Positions 20,098-27,983 of a stretch of 48,602 nucleotides of DNA are shown here, in pieces. The stretch is from contig CAMWQM010000015.1 in assembly GCA_947176375.1 (NCBI GenBank), forward strand, positions 1 to 48,602. Direction: 5' to 3'. This stretch comes from an uncultured Helicobacteraceae bacterium. GTDB lineage: Bacteria; Campylobacterota; Campylobacteria; Campylobacterales; Helicobacteraceae. The notes below the pieces were generated by a model. That model was not told the DNA's origin. It did not search any database and saw only the letters and a list, made by a program, of their open reading frames with translations. The position numbers and the translations under genes are program-made. Position 1 is the stretch's first letter. Each line of letters begins with the position of its first letter.

Positions 20098-20304
20098 TTT
20101 AAACTAAAATAAATAGTTTTAGATTCCACATTTTATATGTTTAATTTTTTGCACTCTTGCAATCATATAGTTTAAATTTATTTGCAGAAATATTATTAAT
20201 TTTTCAGTTTGCAAAATTACACAAAATATAAACTCTAGCAAATTTAAAGTTGATAAAGTGCTATAATTCTTATTTCTAATTTTTTTAAACTAAAGGCAAA
20301 ATTC
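20098..20304. promoter_or_regulatory. Gap with candidate promoter for the metal permease
   Basis: TATAAT at 20262-20267 lies about 38 bases before the TTG start at 20305 and is the best -10 in the gap. The rest is AT-rich without clear structure. Confidence 0.4.
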
Positions 20305-21111
20305 TTGTTTGAGCTTCTTAACTTTCAATTCATTCAAAACGCATTAATTGCCACATTATTAATTTCAATATGTGGCGGAATCATTGGCTCCCTTATTGTA
20401 TCAAATAAATTAGTATTTCTAGGTGGTGGTGTAGCTCATAGTGCTTTTGGTGGAGTTGGAATTGCGCTTTATTTTGGCTTTAGCACTATGCTTGGAGCAG
20501 CAATTACAAGCATAATTATGTCTTTAATTTTGCTTTATTTTGTAATTTCTAAAAAACAAAATATAGATTCGTTTATTGCAGCTGCTTGGGCATTTGGAAT
20601 GGCGTTAGGAGTGATTTTAATAGATATTACACCGGGTTATGGAAGTGATATGACAAGCTATCTTTTTGGCTCAATTCTTGCAATTTCAGCAAAAGATATT
20701 TTCATTATTCTAATTTATGATATTTTATTACTTATTTTTATTAGCCTATATTACAGGGAGATTTTAAGCATTTCTTATGATGAGGTTTTTTGCAAATTAA
20801 AAAAAATCAATATAAATATATTTTTATTTTTTATTTTTATTTTTATATCTCTAGGAATTGTAATGAGTATGAATATGGCAGGGCTTATCCTTGTTCTAGC
20901 CATACTTAGCATACCTGCTTATGTTGCTAGTATGTTTGTAAATTCGCTTAGAAAAATGATGATTTTTTCTTGTGTTTTATCATTTGTATTTATTTGTATA
21001 GGGTTTTTTGTCTCATATAAATATAATTTAAGTATCGGAGCTTGTGTCGTTATGAGTGCAGTTTGTGGTATGATTATAAGCTCTTTAATAAAATTTATTT
21101 TAAAAAGGTAA
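20305..21111 (+). CDS. ABC-3 family metal transporter permease (ZnuB-like)
   Basis: A 268-residue membrane protein of about eight helices belonging to the zinc/manganese/iron ABC permeases. Supporting motifs are LGGGVAHSAFGGVGIAL near residues 39-55, AAAWAFGMALGVILI, and GLILVLAILSIPA in the segment that contacts the ATPase. The start is TTG with AAGG about nine bases upstream. The ATPase and the solute-binding protein are not adjacent in this window. A small membrane protein follows after three bases. Zinc is the most likely substrate, but that is inference. Confidence 0.85.
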   Translation: MFELLNFQFIQNALIATLLISICGGIIGSLIVSNKLVFLGGGVAHSAFGGVGIALYFGFSTMLGAAITSIIMSLILLYFVISKKQNIDSFIAAAWAFGMALGVILIDITPGYGSDMTSYLFGSILAISAKDIFIILIYDILLLIFISLYYREILSISYDEVFCKLKKININIFLFFIFIFISLGIVMSMNMAGLILVLAILSIPAYVASMFVNSLRKMMIFSCVLSFVFICIGFFVSYKYNLSIGACVVMSAVCGMIISSLIKFILKR

Positions 21112-21114
21112 AAA

Positions 21115-21306
21115 ATGGAAAATGATATTAATAAAATTGAAAAAAAAGCTCTCCTTGCTATAAAAATTTCTATCGCTGCAATCTTTATATCACTAATTCT
21201 TGGGATATTTTCGCTTTGGGTAGTGCTAAATCAAGTAACAATTAGCGTTGGTATAGATAAAAAACTAAAACAAATAGAAATGCAATTAGAGACAAAAAGT
21301 AATTAA
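21115..21306 (+). CDS. Small single-helix membrane protein
   Basis: A 63-residue protein with one hydrophobic segment (about residues 15-38, KISIAAIFISLILGIFSLWV) and a charged C-terminal tail likely forming a short coiled coil (KKLKQIEMQLETKSN). It starts three bases after the ABC-3 permease stop, preceded by an AAAAGG site, so it is co-translated with it. It may be an accessory or unrelated; no family is recognised. Confidence 0.65.
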   Translation: MENDINKIEKKALLAIKISIAAIFISLILGIFSLWVVLNQVTISVGIDKKLKQIEMQLETKSN

Positions 21307-21519
21307 TTTAGATTCTAGATTATTTTAAAATTTATCATTAAAATTTTGTTCTTAAAGCATTTTAAGAGATAACTTAAGATTCATTAAACACTAGATACTA
21401 AATTGAAATTTATTTACAAAGTGGAATCTGTTAAATGCTAAAGTATTTTTTAAAAGAGTATAATTTGAATTAAGCTATTTAAATGCTAAAAATCTGATTA
21501 GTCTAAAAGTTAGATTTTT

Positions 21520-21553
21520 AAGTATCACAAGACTTAAAGCCATTGTAATACTT
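21520..21553. terminator. Bidirectional hairpin between convergent genes
   Basis: AAGTATCACAA at 21520 pairs with TTGTAATACTT at 21543 (11 positions, one mismatch, a wobble in one orientation) around a 12-base loop. It is followed on the plus strand by TTATCTTATTT and on the minus strand by AAAAATCTAAC and a second weak hairpin. It lies between the convergent small membrane protein gene and trpB. Confidence 0.5.
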
Positions 21554-21562
21554 TTATCTTAT

Positions 21563-22780
21563 TTAATCTCCATATCCATAATTTTCTACTACAAAGTCTA
21601 TATCCTTATCGCCTCTACCACTTAAATTTACTAAAATCTTTTTACCTTTGAGATCCGGAGCGACTTTTAGTGCATAGGCTAGGGCGTGGCTAGATTCGAT
21701 AGCTGGTATTATTCCCTCCATTTTGCTTAAAGTGAAAAACGCCTCAATAGCCTCTTTGTCATTTATCACATCTACTTTTGTGCGTCCTATGCTGTGTAAA
21801 TATGCGTGTTCTGGTCCCACACTTGGATAGTCTAGTCCGCTTGCTACGCTATGCACACTAGCAGGCTCACCTTTATTATCTTTTAGCATAATCGAATTAA
21901 AACCATGCATTTGTCCCTCACTTCCATAGCTTAAGCTTGCTGCGTGTTCTCCTAATTTGACATTATTAATATTTGATCTGCCTAGTGGCTCAATCCCAAC
22001 TAAATCAACATAGGAATCTTCAATAAATGCACTGAAAATTCCCATAGCATTACTTCCTCCGCCTACACAGGCAACTACCATATCTGGCATTTCTCCTGTC
22101 ATTGTGATAAATTGCTCTTTTGCCTCAATGCCTACAATATGCTGGAAATCACGCACAATCTTTGGAAATGGATGCGGTCCAACCACACTTCCAATAGCAT
22201 AAAAAGAATTAATAGGGTCTGATAAATATGCTTCAAATGCAGAATCTACTGCTTCTTTAAGTGTTTTTGCTCCAAAGCTAACAGGCACCACTTTTGCCCC
22301 TAGAATCCTCATTCTAGTCACATTTGGATGCTCTTTTTTTATATCAACCTCACCCATATGAATTTCGCATTCCATTCCAAAATATGCTGCCGCAGTCGCT
22401 AGTGCAACTCCGTGCTGTCCTGCACCTGTCTCTGCTATTAACTTCTTTTTTCCCATAAATTTTGCTAAAAGCGCCTCCCCCATACAATGATTTAGCTTGT
22501 GAGCGCCTGTGTGATTTAAATCCTCTCTTTTTAGATAGATTCCAGCTCCATTGTATTTTTTTGTAAGATTTTTTGCAAAATATAGAGGAGTAGGGCGTCC
22601 TTGAAAATCTTTTCTTATTTTTCTAAGTTCATTTATAAACTCTGCATTTTGTGCTATTAGATTATATGCTTCATTTATTTCTTTCATTTGCTTTGCTATT
22701 ACCTCTGGGACAAATGCTCCGCCAAACTTCCCAAAAAAGCCATCTTTATTTGGAAACTCTTTTAAATATGGTGTTTTCAT
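21563..22780 (-). CDS. trpB: Tryptophan synthase beta chain
   Basis: TrpB condenses indole with L-serine to give tryptophan, using PLP. I place the start at the ATG at 22780 ([21 protein letters not shown], 405 aa), with AAGGA seven bases upstream. A longer GTG-initiated frame to 22876 adds 32 residues not typical of TrpB. The PLP lysine is K95 in HTGAHKLNH, and the phosphate loop is [10 protein letters not shown]. No trpA or other trp gene is adjacent, so this is an orphan trpB here. It is preceded by a leader peptide rich in Trp codons, suggesting attenuation-type control. Confidence 0.95.
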   Translation of the reverse strand: MKTPYLKEFPNKDGFFGKFGGAFVPEVIAKQMKEINEAYNLIAQNAEFINELRKIRKDFQGRPTPLYFAKNLTKKYNGAGIYLKREDLNHTGAHKLNHCMGEALLAKFMGKKKLIAETGAGQHGVALATAAAYFGMECEIHMGEVDIKKEHPNVTRMRILGAKVVPVSFGAKTLKEAVDSAFEAYLSDPINSFYAIGSVVGPHPFPKIVRDFQHIVGIEAKEQFITMTGEMPDMVVACVGGGSNAMGIFSAFIEDSYVDLVGIEPLGRSNINNVKLGEHAASLSYGSEGQMHGFNSIMLKDNKGEPASVHSVASGLDYPSVGPEHAYLHSIGRTKVDVINDKEAIEAFFTLSKMEGIIPAIESSHALAYALKVAPDLKGKKILVNLSGRGDKDIDFVVENYGYGD

Positions 22781-22855
22781 TGTTTTATCCTTTAATTTTG
22801 TTTTTGATTTTTTATAATTATGAAATATTTTAAATATTGAAGTTAGTGTATGATT

Positions 22856-22872
22856 TGGTGCGTTTAGCACCA
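22856..22872 (-). promoter_or_regulatory. Leader hairpin overlapping the Trp codons
   Basis: On the minus strand TGGTGC and GCACCA are complementary with a TAAAC loop. The 5' arm contains the end of the tandem TGG codons and the leader stop codon. An alternative 7-bp pairing TTTGGTG with CACCAAA is possible. No U-run follows, so this is not a simple intrinsic terminator. Confidence 0.5.
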
Positions 22873-22920
22873 CCAAAAGAATGCGATAATAAATAAGTTT
22901 AATGAAGCTTTCTTATTCAT
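22864..22920 (-). CDS. Putative Trp leader peptide upstream of trpB
   Basis: An 18-codon frame reads [18 protein letters not shown] and stops with TAA 83 bases before the trpB ATG. Two adjacent TGG codons lie next to the end, the hallmark of trp leader peptides that sense charged tRNA-Trp. AAGGAG lies 15 bases upstream of the ATG (a long spacer), and a TACAAT promoter box is 36 bases upstream. The Trp codons run into a hairpin-forming sequence. Random placement of a WW-ended short frame exactly before trpB is unlikely. The mechanism (transcriptional or translational) is not resolved. Confidence 0.65.
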   Translation of the reverse strand: MNKKASLNLFIIAFFWWC

Positions 22921-22956
22921 TATTTTTTTGTAATTCTCCTTAAAATTGATCTTAAA

Positions 22957-22962
22957 ATTGTA
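22957..22962 (-). promoter_or_regulatory. -10 box for the trpB leader transcript
   Basis: TGTGATACAAT read on the minus strand gives an extended -10 (TG-n-TACAAT-like). The implied transcript start near 22950 would place the AAGGAG and leader frame at the 5' end of the mRNA. Confidence 0.45.
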
Positions 22963-23230
22963 TCACAAAAAAATAAATTTATAGAATTTTTTAAATATTT
23001 TCAGCTTAAAGACAGCATTATTTAGATTCTAAAAATAAAATAGTGTTTAGATGGTGTTTTAAGCAAAGTAGAATCTAATAACAAAACTAACCTAGATACT
23101 ATTTTTATATAGAATCTAGATAAATATTCTAGTTTCTTAAAGAATGGATTCAAAATATAGCTTAAAATATTTTAAAATTTAAAGTTTTATAAAAAATGGA
23201 GAATTAAAATTAAATACTATGTTAATTTTA
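22963..23230. other. Intergenic gap, nothing recognised
   Basis: AT-rich spacer between the trpB promoter and the 3' end of the OpgB-like gene. It contains several copies of the TAGAATCT/AGATTCTA octamer and no visible gene. Confidence 0.5.
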
Positions 23231-24980
23231 TTATCTCCATAAACTTTCATAGAATCTAGAATCTGAGCTTATTTGTTTATTAAACTCATCAATTCCATAA
23301 ATTTCAAGCAAAGTCTTTTGATAGAGTGGATTGCGTCCTAACCCGAAATATTGAGTAGGAATATTTAGCGAATCTAAAATCAGAGCAGATATGTCAAAAT
23401 GGCTTAATTTTCTATTTTTTATCAAATCAGCACCAGGAATCTTGCTAAAAGATGGATTTATAAAAACATTATAAATAAATCTATTTTCCATATCACCCAC
23501 TCCCCACGCCAAATGGTCACCTACAATTATAATTGTGGTGTCTTTGTAAAATTCTTGCGTCTTAATCCAAGAGATAAAATCATTTAGGATTCTATTTCCG
23601 CATTCTATCGCACCGTTCAATCCATATTCTAAATTTGGGCAATAAACTTTATCTAAAAATCCCTTTGGTCCGTGTGTATCAACCGTGCTAAGGTATAGGG
23701 CAAAAGGAGCCTTAAAATCATAGTTTGATAAAAATTTTTTTGCTAGATTTAAAACTTGTGCATCTTTAATGCCCCAAAATCCAGATTCTATTTCTAATTC
23801 ATTTCTAAAATAATTTAAATCATAAGCCTCAATATTGTGCGAAGCAAAGAGGTATCTTGAGCCAACAAAATTAAAGTCATATCCAAGTATCGCCCGTTGA
23901 TTGTATCCAAGCTCATTTAGCACATCACTAATGCAAGTTGCAGATTCTAAAAATGTATTATTGATAAATAGATTTATTCCTCTAGGCAGATTTAGTGGAA
24001 TCGCACATAAATATCCCGTAGTCCCTGCGGATAGTCCAGCTAGTATTTTTGCTTTGATAGATCCCACCAAATGAATTTGTATGGCTAAAATTTATATTTT
24101 CTAAAGCTAGATTATAGAGATTTGGAATTAGATTTTTAGTTTTATTAGTATTTGAATCTAGTGTATTTAAAGTGTTAGATTCTACTTTAGATTCCAAAGA
24201 TTCTATATTTTTAGAATCTAAATTTTTGCGATTCCCCCCCCCCATTTTATTATTTGTTGTATTTGCGTAAGTGGATTCCATTGATTCTGCAATAATTAGA
24301 ATTAAATTTTTTTGTTTATTTGACTTGTTTATAGATTCTAGAGTAATGTAGTTTTGTTCCAAAAAATTGCTATATTCCTTTGGTTTTAAAAATGAAATTA
24401 TCATAAAATGTTTATCTATCACCCTAAAGCTTGATATTGCAAATATAAAAATAATGCAAAATGAGGCTATGTTTAGCATTCCTTTGTCATTTAGAAATTT
24501 TGTATTTATCAATCTAGCTTTTAGATTTTTAAATATTTTGTAGATAAAAGTAAAAGCAATAAGAATTAGTAATAATAGAGTGATAATTTTAATAATTAGC
24601 GCAAAGCTAAAGCTTTGAGTATATAAAAAAGATTCATAATAAATTTTTATGATATACAACCTAGCATTGTTTAAAGTGCTGCTAATCTCATCTAAATCAA
24701 GCACATAGCTAATCGCACAAAAAGCTAAAATCAAAGCTAGCGTAGTTCGTGGCTTGAAATGAAATAATAAAGTTAGAAAACTACTTGCTAAAAATACATT
24801 GATAAAATAGCTTATATAAAATATTGAGCTAGCTCCATCTAGTGGCATATTTAGGTGAAAAATTATTGTTTCTAAGGTGGCGTTTGAGCCATAATTATTA
24901 ATTATCCAAAATGAGCTAAAAATTATCATTGATAGGATAAAAATTAGGATAATTTTTAGTATTGCTATGGGTCTTTGCAT
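23231..24980 (-). pseudogene. OpgB/MdoB-like phosphoglycerol (sulfatase-fold) transferase, frameshifted
   Basis: The N-terminal frame (24980 to about 24030) has roughly five membrane helices, then IIAESMEST, the metal/nucleophile segment of this family, and FGGIYQSKNTSWTI. The rest continues in another frame: AGTTGYLCAIPL, STVDTHGPKGF, GDHLAWG and FGLGRNPLYQ, matching MdoB landmarks. One extra base at 24029-24030 (minus strand ATCCGCA instead of ATCGCA) breaks the gene; without it the product would be 582 aa. A Gly/Asn/Ser-rich spacer just after the active site carries a G10 tract, in frame as it stands. Such enzymes add phosphoglycerol or similar groups to periplasmic or surface glycans. A sequencing error is possible. 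Confidence 0.8.
24234..24243 (-). repeat. Homopolymeric G10 tract inside the OpgB-like gene
   Basis: On the minus strand AATG(10)AATCGCA encodes Met-Gly-Gly-Gly-Asn-Arg in a low-complexity linker. Ten Gs keep the upstream and downstream parts of the N-terminal frame together; nine or eleven would truncate the protein soon after the first catalytic motif. Confidence 0.85.
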
Positions 24981-25135
24981 TTAATGCCTCTGTATTTTTA
25001 GTAGTTTTAAGAAAAAAATTTTAATCAAAAAAATATTTATTTATCTTTAAAGCTAAAATATTTATATTTTATAAATAATTAAATAATAATTTTTATTTTT
25101 TAATAAAAATTCAAATAAATTTGATTATAATTAAA

Positions 25136-25141
25136 TTCTAA
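25136..25141 (+). promoter_or_regulatory. -10 box of katA
   Basis: TATAAT 32 bases upstream of the katA ATG within very AT-rich DNA. AAGGAG precedes the start by about five bases. Upstream ATAATTATTTA-type runs could hold a Fur/PerR-like operator, but no clean match was found. Confidence 0.5.
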
Positions 25142-25173
25142 AACTAAGATTTATAAGATTTAAAGGAGAGAAA

Positions 25174-26622
25174 ATGAAAAACTTAAAAATGACAACTTCT
25201 GCTGGAGCACCTGTTGATAACAATCAAAATTCTTTAACTATGGGTGCTAAAGGACCTATGCTTCTACAAAATGTATGGTTTTTAGAAAAATTGGCACATT
25301 TTGATAGAGAGAGGATTCCAGAGCGTGTGGTTCATGCTAAAGGAAGTGCGGCTTATGGTAAATTAACAATCACAAATGATATTACAAAATATTCTAAAGC
25401 TAAAATTTTTAGTCAAGTTGGCAAAGAAACTCCACTAATCTTGAGATTTTCAACTGTTGCAGGTGAGAGAGGTGCAGCAGATGCTGAAAGAGATGTGAGA
25501 GGATTTGCAATAAAATTTTATACTGAAGATGGAAATTGGGATTTGGTAGGAAATAATACTCCTGTATTTTTTATTCGTGATGCATTGAAATTCCCTGATT
25601 TTATCCATACACAAAAAAGAGACCCAAAAACAAATATGATAAGTGCAACTGCTAAGTGGGATTTTTGGAGTTTGCATCCCGAATCTCTTCATCAAGTAAC
25701 AATTCTTATGAGTGATAGAGGATTACCTAAAAATTATCGTCAAATGCACGGCTTTGGAAGTCATACTTATAGCTTAATAAATGATAAAGGCGAGAGATTC
25801 TGGGTTAAATTCCATTTCAAATCAATGCAAGGAATTGAAAACTACACTGATGAAGAAGCAGCAGAAATTATAGGAAAAGATAGGGAATCTTCACAAAGAG
25901 ATTTATTTGAAAATATAGAAAATGGAAATTTCCCTAAATGGAGATTCTGTATTCAAGTAATGCCAGAAAATGACGCTAAAAATTGTGGATTTCATCCATT
26001 TGATTTAACTAAAACTTGGAGTCAAAAACAATATCCACTAATTGAAGTAGGAATTATGGAGCTAAATAAAAATCCAGAGAATTATTTTGCTGAAGTAGAG
26101 CAAGCGGCATTTAATCCTGCAAATATAGTGCCTGGGATTGGCTTTAGCCCAGATAGAATGCTTCAAGGAAGACTATTTAGCTATGGCGATACTCAGCGAT
26201 ATAGACTAGGCGTAAATCACACTCAGCTTCCTGTAAATACACCAAAAACTCCTGTGCAAAATACAAACAGAGATGGCTATATGCAAAATGGACATTTTGG
26301 TGGAATGATAAACTATAATCCCAGCTCTGCTTTAGGGTATGAGGAAGATTGCTGTGCTGAAGAGTCAAAATTAGATACTTTAAAATTCCAAGATGAAGCA
26401 AATATTGCAGCTCATTTTGATTTTAGGGAATATGATGATGATTACTATACACAGCCAGGCGATTTATATAGACTTATGAGTGATTCACAAAAAGAAGTGC
26501 TTTGTCAAAATATCAAAAGAGCAATGGAAGGTGTTCCACTAGAAATTAAGAAAAAACAAATTGAGCATTTCAAAAAAGCTGACCCAGCATATGGTAAAAG
26601 GGTAGAGGAACTAGTTTTATAA
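25174..26622 (+). CDS. katA: Catalase (monofunctional haem)
   Basis: Converts hydrogen peroxide to water and oxygen. The distal histidine is H54 ([13 protein letters not shown]), the distal Asn is N127 ([11 protein letters not shown]), and the proximal haem Tyr is in [14 protein letters not shown]. The 482 residues fit the small-subunit clade. There is no signal peptide. A Cys pair (DCCAEES) in the C-terminal third is unusual but outside the core. It is monocistronic, with its own promoter and a hairpin downstream. Confidence 0.97.
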   Translation: MKNLKMTTSAGAPVDNNQNSLTMGAKGPMLLQNVWFLEKLAHFDRERIPERVVHAKGSAAYGKLTITNDITKYSKAKIFSQVGKETPLILRFSTVAGERGAADAERDVRGFAIKFYTEDGNWDLVGNNTPVFFIRDALKFPDFIHTQKRDPKTNMISATAKWDFWSLHPESLHQVTILMSDRGLPKNYRQMHGFGSHTYSLINDKGERFWVKFHFKSMQGIENYTDEEAAEIIGKDRESSQRDLFENIENGNFPKWRFCIQVMPENDAKNCGFHPFDLTKTWSQKQYPLIEVGIMELNKNPENYFAEVEQAAFNPANIVPGIGFSPDRMLQGRLFSYGDTQRYRLGVNHTQLPVNTPKTPVQNTNRDGYMQNGHFGGMINYNPSSALGYEEDCCAEESKLDTLKFQDEANIAAHFDFREYDDDYYTQPGDLYRLMSDSQKEVLCQNIKRAMEGVPLEIKKKQIEHFKKADPAYGKRVEELVL

Positions 26623-26632
26623 ATCATATTTT

Positions 26633-26654
26633 GATTCCATATTAATATGGAATC
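26633..26654. terminator. Terminator hairpin downstream of katA
   Basis: A perfect 22-bp palindrome with arms GATTCCATATT and AATATGGAATC begins ten bases after the katA stop and is followed by TATTGAATATTTTTTATAT. It sits between convergent katA and the arginase-family gene. Confidence 0.6.
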
Positions 26655-26790
26655 TATTGAATATTTTTTATATAGTTTTTAAATCATCAAAAACAAAGTT
26701 TTACTTACTTTAAAAAATAATTATTTAATATGAAATAAATTTTTAGTAGCGATTTTGCATATAAATTGACTGGTTTGGAATCCAAATTTA

Positions 26791-27783
26791 TTATCTTATA
26801 AGTGGTAATCTCCCTACTAGCTCTTTTAGCTTCAAAAGCTCTTTTGGAAAATGTTCGGCTATTGTAAGCCCTACTATCTCATATTCTTGTGAGACAGAAT
26901 CTAAAAGTTTTAAAATATGCTTTATCTTTAGTTTTCCACTATTTCCTACTGCCACATATAACTCTTTTTTATCTAGCACATCTAAATCTAAATGCACTAG
27001 CACCTTTTTTGCCTTGATTTTTTTAAGCCATTTTAATGTGTGTTTTGGATTTTTAGATTCTTTTAGAGTTAGAGATTTTAGTTCTAGCTCCTCTTGCCTT
27101 TTTGCATAAAACTTTGTTTCGTCACTATGTAGCCCGATAAAAAGCACTTTTTTAGAATCTATTTTACTAGGAAGCAAGTTTATAATATCAATATCGCCAA
27201 GCCCTAGTAAGGCAGTAACAGCCATAGCGTGAAAGCCCTTGTAGCTATCGTAAGGCAGTGTAATATCTGGGTGAGCATCAAGATAAAGCAGGGCAATCTC
27301 ATCTTTATAAATGCTATTTAGGTAGCTAAAAGGAGCGACACTACAAGAGCATTCGCCACCAAGCGTTAGAATCTTATTTGGTTTATGAACAGAGATAATC
27401 TCTAAGGCAGAGTGCATTTGGTTTAAAATAGCCTCTTTATCTAGCACACCATCTTTGACTCCTCTCTTATAGTCTAGGCTGATAGGCACTTGAGCAAAAG
27501 TGTGGGGAATATAAGTTGAATTTATCGGATTTAGATTCTGTTTATATGGATTAGGTGATATGGAATCTAATGTATTTAAATTGATTTCATTTTGCAAGTG
27601 ATTGGATTCTAAATGGATAAAATCTATAAGCATATTTAATATAAAGCTACCTATAAAATATCTCTTTACAGAATCTTTTTCTTTTAAATTATCAAACCAC
27701 GAGGAAATATTTCCTCCTTGCCATTGCGGATAGAGAAGTTTTAAGGTATTTGCTCTCTTATTTATAATTAAGTCCTCAAGCAT
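26791..27783 (-). CDS. Arginase/agmatinase-family ureohydrolase with altered metal motif
   Basis: A 330-residue protein of the ureohydrolase fold. The first metal motif reads GGECS (residues 142-146) where classical arginases have GGDHS, so a Cys replaces the first Mn-ligand His. The others, DAHPD (169-173) and HLDLDVLD (264-271), are intact, and a C-terminal TIAEHFP supplies the usual Glu. A low-complexity Asn/Ser-rich segment lies at about 66-92. It could be an arginase, an agmatinase or a relative acting on another guanidino compound. Helicobacter RocF is also divergent. No strong ribosome-binding site is visible. It stands alone. Confidence 0.7.
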   Translation of the reverse strand: MLEDLIINKRANTLKLLYPQWQGGNISSWFDNLKEKDSVKRYFIGSFILNMLIDFIHLESNHLQNEINLNTLDSISPNPYKQNLNPINSTYIPHTFAQVPISLDYKRGVKDGVLDKEAILNQMHSALEIISVHKPNKILTLGGECSCSVAPFSYLNSIYKDEIALLYLDAHPDITLPYDSYKGFHAMAVTALLGLGDIDIINLLPSKIDSKKVLFIGLHSDETKFYAKRQEELELKSLTLKESKNPKHTLKWLKKIKAKKVLVHLDLDVLDKKELYVAVGNSGKLKIKHILKLLDSVSQEYEIVGLTIAEHFPKELLKLKELVGRLPLIR

Positions 27784-27804
27784 AACATTTGGATAGAATT
27801 TTCT

Positions 27805-27963
27805 TTATGAATTGGACGCTGTCTTATCCGTTTTTGTCATACTTAGCGGACATTCCTTATTTATTTCATTATAAATTGTATCTAAAAGAAAAAATCCCTT
27901 TCCATTATATACATTTTCATCAGCAATTTTATCTAACGCGGTGAATGCTTTACAAAAAGGCTC
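27805..27963 (-). pseudogene. C-terminal fragment of an unknown gene
   Basis: An open stretch of 52 codons, without its own start, reads KAFTALDKIADENVYNGKGF and on through LLDTIYNEINKECP to a stop. It looks like ordinary protein and fills the gap between the helicase and the arginase-family gene. I do not recognise it. The preceding in-frame stop suggests a truncated relic. Confidence 0.3.
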
Positions 27964-27983
27964 TTAAAATATATTTCAAAATC

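Noticed and set aside
22781-22876. GTG-initiated extension of TrpB by 32 residues
   Set aside because: The extension is not typical of TrpB, and AAGGA precedes the internal ATG at 22780. It is kept only as a possible part of leader control.
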